NCBI RefSeq assembly: GCF_000419525.1
Contig: NZ_ATTE01000001.1
Location: 1,674,001-1,738,000 of the forward strand
DNA from: Leucothrix mucor DSM 2157
GTDB lineage: Bacteria; Pseudomonadota; Gammaproteobacteria; Thiotrichales; Thiotrichaceae
Direction of reading: 5' to 3'
DNA length: 64,000 nt
The notes under the pieces are model-generated. The model did not search any database. It was not told the DNA's origin and saw only the letters and a list, made by a program, of their open reading frames with translations. Both the position numbers and the translations under genes were made by a program. Positions 18,610 through 26,173 of the stretch are shown here, piece by piece. Each line of letters begins with the position of its first letter. The stretch's first letter is position 1.

Positions 18610-19311
18610 TCATTTCATCAACGGTAAGAAATAAGCTTTCCCATTTCCCCAGTTGGTTACGGCATCAACACCACGACTCCACACACCCGGCCATGTTTTT
18701 GAGTTAATTGGTTTTGGGTAGCCGGGGTCGGCTTTGTCAGTTTTTATGTCATAACGGATGTACTCAGCTCCCTTAAAGAAATAAGCCTTACCGTTTCCCC
18801 AGTTGATTGCTGCATCAACACCGTTTCGCCATACCCCAGGCCACGTTTTTGAGTTAATCGACTTTGGATAGCCTGAGTCAGCTTTGTCATCTTTTATGTT
18901 ATAACGAATGTATTCAGATCCCTTGAAGAAATAGGCCTTTCCATTTCCCCAGTTGATTGCCGCATCAACACCATTACTCCATAGCCCAGGCCATGTTTTT
19001 TGGTTGATTAATTTTGGATAGCCAGAATCGGCTTTGTCGGATTTTATATCATAGCGGATATAACTGGATCCTTTAAAGAAATAGGCCTTACCATTCCCCC
19101 AATTAATTGTTGCATCGATACCGCTATTCCATACCCCAGGCCATGTTTTTTGGTTTATCAATTTTGGGTAACCCTGATCGGATTCATCAGATTTTATGTC
19201 ATACCGGATGTATGAGTCAGCCGCCTGTACAGTGCTATATGTGAGAAAAATTGTGAAAACCATGACAATTGACGCAAGTAATTTCGATTGAACTGTATTT
19301 TTATACATCAT
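18610..19311 (-). CDS. Secreted protein of four hemopexin-like repeats
   Basis: 233 residues. A Sec signal peptide (about 1-30, ending TVQAA) is followed by four tandem 50-residue repeats. Each carries YIRYDIK, GYPK, INxKTWPGVW, GVDAAINW and NGKAYFFKG, the pattern of hemopexin-type propeller blades. Four blades make one complete propeller, and the last repeat ends in FLPLMK. The repeats are very alike, pointing to recent duplication or gene conversion. Export to the periplasm or outside is expected. Hemopexin-fold proteins bind haem, metals or glycans; no ligand can be assigned. An AT-rich 240-base promoter region lies upstream. Confidence 0.85.
   Translation of the reverse strand: MMYKNTVQSKLLASIVMVFTIFLTYSTVQAADSYIRYDIKSDESDQGYPKLINQKTWPGVWNSGIDATINWGNGKAYFFKGSSYIRYDIKSDKADSGYPKLINQKTWPGLWSNGVDAAINWGNGKAYFFKGSEYIRYNIKDDKADSGYPKSINSKTWPGVWRNGVDAAINWGNGKAYFFKGAEYIRYDIKTDKADPGYPKPINSKTWPGVWSRGVDAVTNWGNGKAYFLPLMK
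18616..19215. repeat. Four tandem 150-base repeats inside the hemopexin-like gene
   Basis: The coding units for the four blades are each about 150 bases. They share near-identical blocks at DNA level, such as the segment for AINWGNGKAYFFKG in each unit. Copies 2 and 3 are most alike by eye. Such direct repeats can gain or lose units by slippage. Confidence 0.75.
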
Positions 19312-19552
19312 TTTACATTTCCTCTCTGATGAAACTGGACTTCTTATTTTACTTAATTCTCATAATGCGCACATTGATATATATCAAAAAAATAGCAAGC
19401 CACTCATGAAAAACTTACAAATAATATTTAATATGAATTAAATTAAAATTTATTGATATTTAACGATTTAGGAATATTCTATAGATAAGTAATGAAGAAA
19501 TTTACAAACAGTTTTTAAGTAGATAACCACTATTTTAACTAGGAGTCACATT

Positions 19553-20017
19553 GTGAATGGCCATATCAAAATTTACTCGGCAGTTCTTTTATCTATGTTT
19601 TTACTAACTGCTTGCGCCTCAAAAGAACTAGTTGATGAGAATCCAAGCAATGTCGTTAAAACTATCTCAACCAGCGAGAGCAATGTAAGCCTTCCTTATG
19701 GAAATACCACGACGATTAAGCTGAGTGACGATTTGGGCTTAAACAAGGTCATAAAAGGCCCTAAAGGGGATACGGTGGTTAATAAAACGGTAAAAATCAG
19801 TCAGTCACAGTTTGATGATCTAATCAAAAAAATTAAAAATATTGATATATCAACACTCAAGCCAATTGACCATCCTCCGCTTGTTGGTGGTCGGAGTGTT
19901 ACTTTACTCATCGTAACTGACAAAGGCTCGTACAGCTTCCACGATAGCTACAGATCAGACTTTCCTCGCATTATTGCTCAGTTATATAGTGATATTGATC
20001 GACTGATACCTGACTAA
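19553..20017 (+). CDS. Hypothetical lipoprotein
   Basis: 154 residues from GTG 19553, which is preceded by AGGAG. The N-terminus is a lipoprotein signal with lipobox LLTAC (Cys at about 21). The mature part is hydrophilic, with an acidic C-terminal region containing GRSVTLLIVTDKGSYSF and DRLIPD. I do not recognise a family. AT-rich base use unlike the housekeeping genes suggests transfer. It is followed by a membrane-protein gene after 114 bases. Confidence 0.7.
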   Translation: MNGHIKIYSAVLLSMFLLTACASKELVDENPSNVVKTISTSESNVSLPYGNTTTIKLSDDLGLNKVIKGPKGDTVVNKTVKISQSQFDDLIKKIKNIDISTLKPIDHPPLVGGRSVTLLIVTDKGSYSFHDSYRSDFPRIIAQLYSDIDRLIPD

Positions 20018-20131
20018 ACTGTGATGACTTTTCAGTGATTCAAAGCATTGACGAATGCCTACGGATAGAGTGATTTTATAGCCAATTACTGAACTGGCTT
20101 TAACGCATGTTAAAAACAGGGAAATGATAAA

Positions 20132-21067
20132 ATGACCAAAATATCAGCGCCTCCTACACAATGGGAAGTCAATATTTCTATATTAAACAACCCGCTGCTC
20201 TGGTTTCAGTTATTTATGGTTGCTTTAATTTCCTCCTCTTACCTTGCTCTGCTACTGGTCGGGTTTAATCTATTTGAGCATGCTTGGGACGATATTCCAG
20301 TATCACTTAGTATTGGCTTACTGATGGCGGGAGGCTTATTTGTAGCCTTTAGCTTAATTCTATTCTTAATGTATTGGCGAGGCGTACCAACTCGATATGT
20401 GCTGCATGATGGCTATATTGAGCAACATACGCTTGCAGTTGGAAAGAAAACCTCAACCCTTTTGAGTCTCTTCGGATTACTCTCTGGAAAAAGTACTGGA
20501 TATGCAGCGGCTGGTGCTACTTTACTGGCACGCTCCAGGGAGCAAATAGCGGTTAACTGGAAAGAGGCTACAAGTATAAAAGTATTTCCTAGGCGTCATG
20601 AAATACAGCTTTACAATGAGTGGCAAACCATTATGCAAGTCGTTTGCCCTGAAGATCAATTTGACAACATTCTTAACTTTATTCAACAACAAACCGAAAA
20701 TAAACAACCTACTGGGAATTTTAGCAACAGTAGAGAAATGCCTTTTTCTAAAAAAATCATTATTAGTTTATTTTCACTAATCTTTGGTTTTTTCTTATTT
20801 CCACGATTACCCATTCACTATGTAGGTATCTTCTCCATTGCCACAATAGGCTTTGCTTTTATGGCTTTGTGGTCAAGTGGACTAAAACAAAGAATTTTTG
20901 GAGGGATTCTTACAGTACTACCAATACTAGGCAGTGCACTTGCTTATTTTTATGGCGAGATAGATATGTCTCAACAAGGGGCAACTTATGCCTTGCTCAT
21001 TGAGCTATTTATATTTTTATATTTCACACTATTAGGAGTTACAGTTGCATTAAGACTTATTCGATAA
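20132..21067 (+). CDS. Hypothetical multi-pass membrane protein
   Basis: 311 residues with about six hydrophobic segments: two near residues 20-80, a cytoplasmic-type loop of about 100 residues (RYVLHDGYIEQHTL onward), then a cluster at about 205-310. No family is recognised. A GGGAAATGA ribosome site precedes the ATG. The F-type lectin gene starts 22 bases downstream, so the two are probably co-transcribed. AT-rich codon use suggests acquired DNA. Confidence 0.7.
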   Translation: MTKISAPPTQWEVNISILNNPLLWFQLFMVALISSSYLALLLVGFNLFEHAWDDIPVSLSIGLLMAGGLFVAFSLILFLMYWRGVPTRYVLHDGYIEQHTLAVGKKTSTLLSLFGLLSGKSTGYAAAGATLLARSREQIAVNWKEATSIKVFPRRHEIQLYNEWQTIMQVVCPEDQFDNILNFIQQQTENKQPTGNFSNSREMPFSKKIIISLFSLIFGFFLFPRLPIHYVGIFSIATIGFAFMALWSSGLKQRIFGGILTVLPILGSALAYFYGEIDMSQQGATYALLIELFIFLYFTLLGVTVALRLIR

Positions 21068-21089
21068 CACCAAATCATGGAGAACTAAC

Positions 21090-21611
21090 ATGAAAAAGCA
21101 TCTTATTTTCATTTCATTAATGGTACTTTTATTTACCAATACATTCAGTAGTGCAGCAGGTACTTCGGCATCGGGAATAAATATAGCTAAAGGCAAACCA
21201 GCTAAACAATCTTCGACTGGATGGGGTGGTAGCGCAAGCCGTGGGGTCGATGGCAATCCAAATGGACAATACAATGCCAACTCCGTCACGCACACCAATC
21301 AAGATCAAAATGCGTGGTGGGAAGTCGACCTGCAATCAGTTCATGTTCTGAATTCAATCAATGTCTACAATCGCACAGATTGCTGTGGTGAGCGTTTAAA
21401 TGGCTTTCGGGTTATTACTTCCATCAACCCGCTACCCAACAAGCCGTTAAGTAATAGCGAAGTCAATGCACTTAGGCATTGGGATGTAAAAACAGCGGGG
21501 AAGGTCAGTCGTATTAATCTTGGCAATGTTTCAGGGCGTTATGTTCGAATACAGCTGATCGGCCGAAACTACCTGTCTCTGGCAGAAGTTGAAGTGTTTG
21601 GACAGCCCTAA
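21090..21611 (+). CDS. Secreted F-type lectin (fucolectin-like domain)
   Basis: 173 residues. A Sec signal peptide (about 1-23) is followed by a single discoidin-like F-type lectin domain. The full fucose-binding motif HX26RXDX4R is present: H68, R95, D97 and R102, with the adjacent cysteine pair C98-C99 that in eel agglutinin forms the ring contacting fucose. AxGKPAKQSS, WWEVDL and the C-terminal RYVRIQLIG, LSLAEVEVFG complete the fold. It is expected to bind terminal L-fucose outside the cell; a role in adhesion is inferred. GGAG precedes the ATG. Confidence 0.9.
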   Translation: MKKHLIFISLMVLLFTNTFSSAAGTSASGINIAKGKPAKQSSTGWGGSASRGVDGNPNGQYNANSVTHTNQDQNAWWEVDLQSVHVLNSINVYNRTDCCGERLNGFRVITSINPLPNKPLSNSEVNALRHWDVKTAGKVSRINLGNVSGRYVRIQLIGRNYLSLAEVEVFGQP

Positions 21612-21708
21612 TAATCTTAAAGGTAGGAGGCTGTAAACCCTATTAAATACCTATTAAGACGCGGCTTATAAATGTCATCCAGATTATACGACAGTCAGCC
21701 TTAGCAAC

Positions 21709-21776
21709 TAACAGGAGCTCTACATCATCCGTTTGATTAAAAACGGGGTACCAATCAGATGTAGAAGCTCCTGTTA
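21709..21776. repeat. 68-base nested inverted repeat, possible terminator
   Basis: An 18-base arm at 21709-21726 (from TAACAGGAGCTC) pairs with 21758-21776 (to GCTCCTGTTA) with one bulge. Inside, CCGTTT (21729-21734) pairs with AAACGG (21741-21746). It lies between the convergent lectin and ridA genes. The long stem without a T tract is stronger than an ordinary terminator, so it could also be a short non-autonomous element. Confidence 0.6.
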
Positions 21777-21792
21777 GGCCTTATTGCCGGCT

Positions 21793-22137
21793 TTATTTAG
21801 CGGCAATAATAATAACTTCTACCTTATAATCCGGTGTTGCCAGCTTCGCTTCACCGCATGCTCTGCCAGGTGTATGGCCTTGAGGTACCCAGCTATCCCA
21901 CACCGCATTCATCGTTGCAAAGTCAGCCATATCCGCAACCCAAATAGTCGCTTGCAGAATCTTAGTTTTGTCGCTGCCAGCTTCAGCCAGTAGGTGGTCA
22001 ACTTTTGCCAGCATCGTGCGCGTTTGCTCGGTGATGTCGCCCGTAGGGTCGCCAACTTGGCCAGCAAGGTAAATCGTTTCGTTGTGTATGACCATCTGGC
22101 TCATGCGTGGGCCAGTTTCGAATCGTTGAATTGTCAT
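21793..22137 (-). CDS. RidA/YjgF family protein
   Basis: 114 residues of the RidA (YjgF/YER057c/UK114) family, with IYLAGQVG near the N-terminus and [30 protein letters not shown] at the end; the latter contains the conserved Arg and Glu of the imine-binding pocket. RidA enzymes hydrolyse reactive 2-aminoacrylate and related imines made by PLP enzymes. Subgroup not resolved. A 388-base region without a gene separates it from the divergent ATPase. Confidence 0.93.
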   Translation of the reverse strand: MTIQRFETGPRMSQMVIHNETIYLAGQVGDPTGDITEQTRTMLAKVDHLLAEAGSDKTKILQATIWVADMADFATMNAVWDSWVPQGHTPGRACGEAKLATPDYKVEVIIIAAK

Positions 22138-22525
22138 GTGCTTGTCCGGTTAGGGTTGAATGTAAATTTACTGATAATGGTTAATGCTGCTTAAGGCCAG
22201 CAGACCTTGCCCCGCATACTACGCCCACATGCATCAATAAAACATGCTCAGATACATCAACGAGGGAATACCTTTCTCCGACGCCGTACCATCAAACGAC
22301 TTATCTGCAAAGAATGCCGTAACTACTGAGTCTCAGCATTAATTGGAGGGCAGTTTGTTATTGCACAGCCATGGGCCAAGTTTCTCCTAGTGAATAATCA
22401 CTTGATTTGAATCAAGAAACAGCAAACAGAGGAGATATAGACTGTGAAGCATCTAAGTTGTTATTGGCCTATACCCTGAACCTTGCCAACTTCAACAAAA
22501 ACTCTGCAGCACGACCTCGCCTAAA
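22138..22525. other. Intergenic region between ridA and the P-type ATPase gene
   Basis: 388 bases between divergent genes. It contains the FNR-type box at 22402-22415. About 15 bases further on, GAGGAG is followed at 22444 by GTG and an 11-codon frame ending at 22479, which might be a leader peptide. The rest shows no RNA gene or repeat that I can see. Confidence 0.6.
22402..22415. promoter_or_regulatory. FNR/Anr-type box
   Basis: TTGATTTGAATCAA is a perfect match to the consensus TTGAT-N4-ATCAA, and flanking C and G extend the palindrome to 16 bases (22401-22416). It sits 110 bases before the ATPase start, consistent with anaerobic or oxygen-dependent activation. Which Crp/FNR-family protein binds is not known. 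Confidence 0.75.
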
Positions 22526-25222
22526 ATGGATCTTACTCAAACCAAAATCACTATGAAAAAACCATCAGAGAATAATCAGCATAGCGATTGGCACCGTATT
22601 GATATTGATTTAACGGCTCAACAGATCGATGTCGACGTTGCTTCTGGTTTGAGTGGACAAGAGGCTAAGGCGCGACTTGAAAGTCATGGCCCGAATGAAA
22701 TCTCCAGCACCAGCAAGCGGAGTCCATTTGCCTTATTACTATCGCAGTTTAGTGATTTTATGATTCTGGTGCTCATTGCTGCCGCTGCCATTTCCGGTTT
22801 CCTCGGTGAGCCGACTGATGCACTAGTCATCCTGGTCATTCTCATTCTTAATGCAGTCATTGGTTTCGCACAGGACTTTCGGGCAGAAAAGGCGCTGGAA
22901 GCATTAAGCCAAATGGCTGCCAGCCATGCGCTGGTGCGTCGCGATGGTGAGTATCAGGAAGTCCCTGCCGCTGAGTTGGTGCCGGGTGATGTGGTGCTGG
23001 TTGAAGCGGGCAATATTATCCCTGCTGATCTCAGGCTGATAGAAGCCGCTAACTTACAAGTGAACGAGGCATCGCTCACGGGGGAGTCCTATACGGTCGA
23101 AAAGCAGTCCGCTACCCTCGAAACGGACACTCATGCCTTGGGAGACCGCACCAATATGGCCTACAAAGGCTGTGTAGTGAGTAATGGGCGAGGGGAAGGC
23201 ATCTGTGTGGCGACGGGCATGGATACCGAGTTTGGTAAAGTTGCCAAGCTTTTGGATAACAGCGATAACAATAAAACGCCACTTCAACAGCGCTTGGGAC
23301 GCTTTGGTAAACGACTTTCCTTAATCATTCTGAGTGTCTGTGGCCTGATCTTTGGTCTCAGCTTATTGCGGGGTGAAGACCCGGGATTAATGTTTCTGAC
23401 GGCGGTCAGTCTAGCCGTCGCCGCGATTCCCGAAGCCTTACCCGCCATTGTCACTGTTTCGCTGGCGCTGGGTGCTAAGCGCATGGTTCAGTCGAACGCA
23501 CTGATTCGACGCTTGCCGGCGGTTGAAGCATTGGGCTCGGTCACTTTTATCTGCTCGGATAAAACGGGCACCTTGACTCAAAATCGCATGTCGCTTGAAG
23601 CAATACAGGCCGGTGGCACACGCTATGAATCGCTCCCACCAGCGGATGAGTCGGAATTTTGGCAGACCTTCGGGCAAGCTCTGGCACTGAATAATGATGT
23701 CCAGACGGGTGCTCAAGGTCAGTTACTGGGTGATCCCACTGAAGTTGCGCTGTATGAGGCAGCTACTGCTGCTGGCTATAACAAGCTAAAACTAGAGCAA
23801 GCCATGCCACGGGTTGGGGAAGTCGCGTTCTCATCTGAGCGTAAATGTATGACGACAATGCATACTCACGCCAACGCCATCATTGCCTTCACCAAAGGTG
23901 CGCCAGAAGCCATTCTGGAACGCTGCTCTAAACAAATGTCAGTTGATGGCAGCAAAGTGCCACTAGATCAGCAAGCGATACATCTGGCCGCTGAAGACAT
24001 GGCAAAACAAGGCTATCGCGTATTGGCTATGGCCTCTAGGCACTGGGATAGCAACCCCGCTAACCAAACGGAAGATCAGATAGAAAGTGAGCTGTGTTTT
24101 CTGGGACTGATTGCCCTGATTGACCCACCACGTGACAGTGCCAAAGAGGCGGTTGCCCAGTGTCATGATGCCGGTATAAAAGTGGTGATGATTACTGGTG
24201 ACCATCCTGCAACCGCATTGGCGATTGCTCAACGACTCGGCATAGCCAGTGAGCACGATAAGGTGATTAGTGGCGAGGACTTGGAAGCCTTGTCGGATGA
24301 AACGCTAAAAGCATCGATTCTGGATACAACTGTTTACGCACGCGTGAATCCTGAGCAGAAGATTCGTATCGTCGAATCACTGCAATCCCATCAACAGTTT
24401 GTTGCCATGACAGGCGACGGGGTTAACGATGCTCCGGCTCTCAAGCGTGCCGATGTGGGCGTGGCTATGGGGAAAATTGGTACGGAAGTTGCACGCGAAG
24501 CCTCTCAGCTGGTGTTGCTGGATGATGAGTTCAAAACAATTGTGACGGCCGTGAAGGAGGGCCGACGCATCTTTGACAATATTCGCAAATTTATCAAATA
24601 CACCATGACCAGTAATACGGGGGAGATTCTGACTTTGCTCCTTGCTCCATTGTTAGGAATGCCTATCCCGTTGCTACCGATTCATATTTTATGGATCAAC
24701 CTCGTCACCGATGGCTTGCCGGGCCTCGCCTTGTCGGTAGAGCCTGCGGAGAAAGAGGTGATGAAGCGTCCACCCAGACCTTCCACTGAAAGCATTTTCG
24801 CCCACGGCATGTGGCAGCATATGCTGTGGGTTGGCTTTCTGATTGCCGCACTATCATTGTCACCGCTTGTTTGGGCCGACTTACAAAGCTCTGAGCACTG
24901 GCAAACGATGGTGTTTACAACGCTGACTTTTTGCCAACTGGTTCATGTGATCGCTATTCGTTCGGAAAGGGAATCGCTATTCTCAATTGGGTTTACTTCT
25001 AATCCCATCTTGTTGATTACCGTTGTGCTGACCGTCGGTTTACAGTTAATTGTTATCTACACGCCTTGGCTGCAATCCATATTCAAAACGCAGCCGCTTA
25101 GCCTGCAAGAGCTCGGACTGTGTATGCTATTGTCATCCGTGATCTTTTTTGCCGTGGAAATCGAAAAATGGTTAGCAAGGCGAGGTCTTATCTACGCGAC
25201 TGTTAAAGCGTCCGTAAATTAG
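22526..25222 (+). CDS. Ca2+-transporting P-type ATPase (SERCA-like, P2A)
   Basis: 898 residues with all P-type hallmarks: TGES in the actuator domain, the phosphorylated Asp in CSDKTGTLTQNR, ITGDHPATA, and GDGVNDAPALKRADVGVAMG. Calcium-site residues of SERCA are matched by PEALP in M4, SNTGE in M5 and NLVTDG in M6; the M8 ligand is not clear. It should pump Ca2+ (or another divalent cation) out of the cytoplasm. The N-terminal region is hydrophilic. No good ribosome site precedes ATG 22526, and the second Met (10 codons on) is possible. An FNR-type box upstream suggests oxygen control. Confidence 0.92.
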   Translation: MDLTQTKITMKKPSENNQHSDWHRIDIDLTAQQIDVDVASGLSGQEAKARLESHGPNEISSTSKRSPFALLLSQFSDFMILVLIAAAAISGFLGEPTDALVILVILILNAVIGFAQDFRAEKALEALSQMAASHALVRRDGEYQEVPAAELVPGDVVLVEAGNIIPADLRLIEAANLQVNEASLTGESYTVEKQSATLETDTHALGDRTNMAYKGCVVSNGRGEGICVATGMDTEFGKVAKLLDNSDNNKTPLQQRLGRFGKRLSLIILSVCGLIFGLSLLRGEDPGLMFLTAVSLAVAAIPEALPAIVTVSLALGAKRMVQSNALIRRLPAVEALGSVTFICSDKTGTLTQNRMSLEAIQAGGTRYESLPPADESEFWQTFGQALALNNDVQTGAQGQLLGDPTEVALYEAATAAGYNKLKLEQAMPRVGEVAFSSERKCMTTMHTHANAIIAFTKGAPEAILERCSKQMSVDGSKVPLDQQAIHLAAEDMAKQGYRVLAMASRHWDSNPANQTEDQIESELCFLGLIALIDPPRDSAKEAVAQCHDAGIKVVMITGDHPATALAIAQRLGIASEHDKVISGEDLEALSDETLKASILDTTVYARVNPEQKIRIVESLQSHQQFVAMTGDGVNDAPALKRADVGVAMGKIGTEVAREASQLVLLDDEFKTIVTAVKEGRRIFDNIRKFIKYTMTSNTGEILTLLLAPLLGMPIPLLPIHILWINLVTDGLPGLALSVEPAEKEVMKRPPRPSTESIFAHGMWQHMLWVGFLIAALSLSPLVWADLQSSEHWQTMVFTTLTFCQLVHVIAIRSERESLFSIGFTSNPILLITVVLTVGLQLIVIYTPWLQSIFKTQPLSLQELGLCMLLSSVIFFAVEIEKWLARRGLIYATVKASVN

Positions 25223-25294
25223 ATTTACGCAATGAGCCGATAGTCTCTTTTGAATTGGATAAACGATCGGATGCCTTACGTCTGTTTATCAGGA

Positions 25295-26173
25295 CTAACG
25301 AATACGCCACTGATAGAGACTAGCCTCGCTATCGCTAACCACATATAAGTGATTACCATCGGGGCTGACAACCACACCTTCCGCCTTATCGATCGCTTTG
25401 CGCTTGCCTTTACGAGTGAGCCGGTAAAGTGGCAGGCTTTGGGTGACTTTGCCAGCCTCAAGATCGTAGAGAAAAACTCGTGCAGCCTGATCACTTACAA
25501 TCCAGAATCGCTTGCGTGTCGCATCATAGCTCAGGCCAGAAAAATCAACAGCAGCCTTGGGCTTGTCTGAATCAACAAAGCCTTGATCGGCGGTTAACTG
25601 TGTTGATGACAGAATGCGCTTTAAGTCAGCCGAGATTTCTACGAGCAGACCCGGTGGACCTTCAAGCAGGGCAAACAGGCTTTGGCGCTCCGGATGCCAG
25701 GCAATTCCTTCAAAACCATTGTTGTTGCCGGCGGCTTTGACGGTATCGCGGATTGCTGAATAGCCTTCCATGTCCTGAATTTTTTCGCGCTCAAGTCGCT
25801 TGCCATCCGCCATTGAGAAGCTGGCGATGCGCCCCTTGCTTTCATTGATGGTGTAAAAGGTTCCGGCTGTTTCGGCTAGGGTAATCGCCTCCATTTCGGA
25901 CTCTTTGATGGACAGGGTGGTAATCGCTTCCGGGTCGGTTGGAGAAAATCGGAAGACTGCGGAAGTATCATCGCTGATCGCCCATAGCTCACCGGTGCTT
26001 GCTGAGATTGTTAGGCCTGATGGCTCGTCTAAATCCTTGGCGATATCGTTGAGCTTGGTGCTGCTGATGTAGTCCAGGGAGAGGGTGGGCTCTGCCATTA
26101 GTGGACATCCGGAGAGTTGTAGGCAAATGATCAGAGACAGCCCGCTAAGCATTGGTAATTTTATTTGCCTCAT
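25295..26173 (-). CDS. SdiA-regulated/YjiK-type beta-propeller lipoprotein
   Basis: 292 residues. The N-terminal signal has a lipobox-like LQLSGC (Cys at about 22), then a propeller with repeats such as EPSGLTISASTGELWAISDD, FEGIAWHPERQSLFALLEG, FSGLSYDATRKRFWIVSD and EGVVVSPDGNHLYVVSDSE. This pattern is that of the SdiA-regulated domain family. Function in the family is unclear; the fold suggests a binding or lactonase-like role at the outer membrane. It overlaps the upstream AAA gene by 4 bases (ATGA). Confidence 0.85.
   Translation of the reverse strand: MRQIKLPMLSGLSLIICLQLSGCPLMAEPTLSLDYISSTKLNDIAKDLDEPSGLTISASTGELWAISDDTSAVFRFSPTDPEAITTLSIKESEMEAITLAETAGTFYTINESKGRIASFSMADGKRLEREKIQDMEGYSAIRDTVKAAGNNNGFEGIAWHPERQSLFALLEGPPGLLVEISADLKRILSSTQLTADQGFVDSDKPKAAVDFSGLSYDATRKRFWIVSDQAARVFLYDLEAGKVTQSLPLYRLTRKGKRKAIDKAEGVVVSPDGNHLYVVSDSEASLYQWRIR

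Noticed and set aside
18616-19215. The 150-base repeats as a CRISPR or intergenic array
   Set aside because: They keep one continuous reading frame with hemopexin-like blades, a signal peptide and a stop; no spacers exist.
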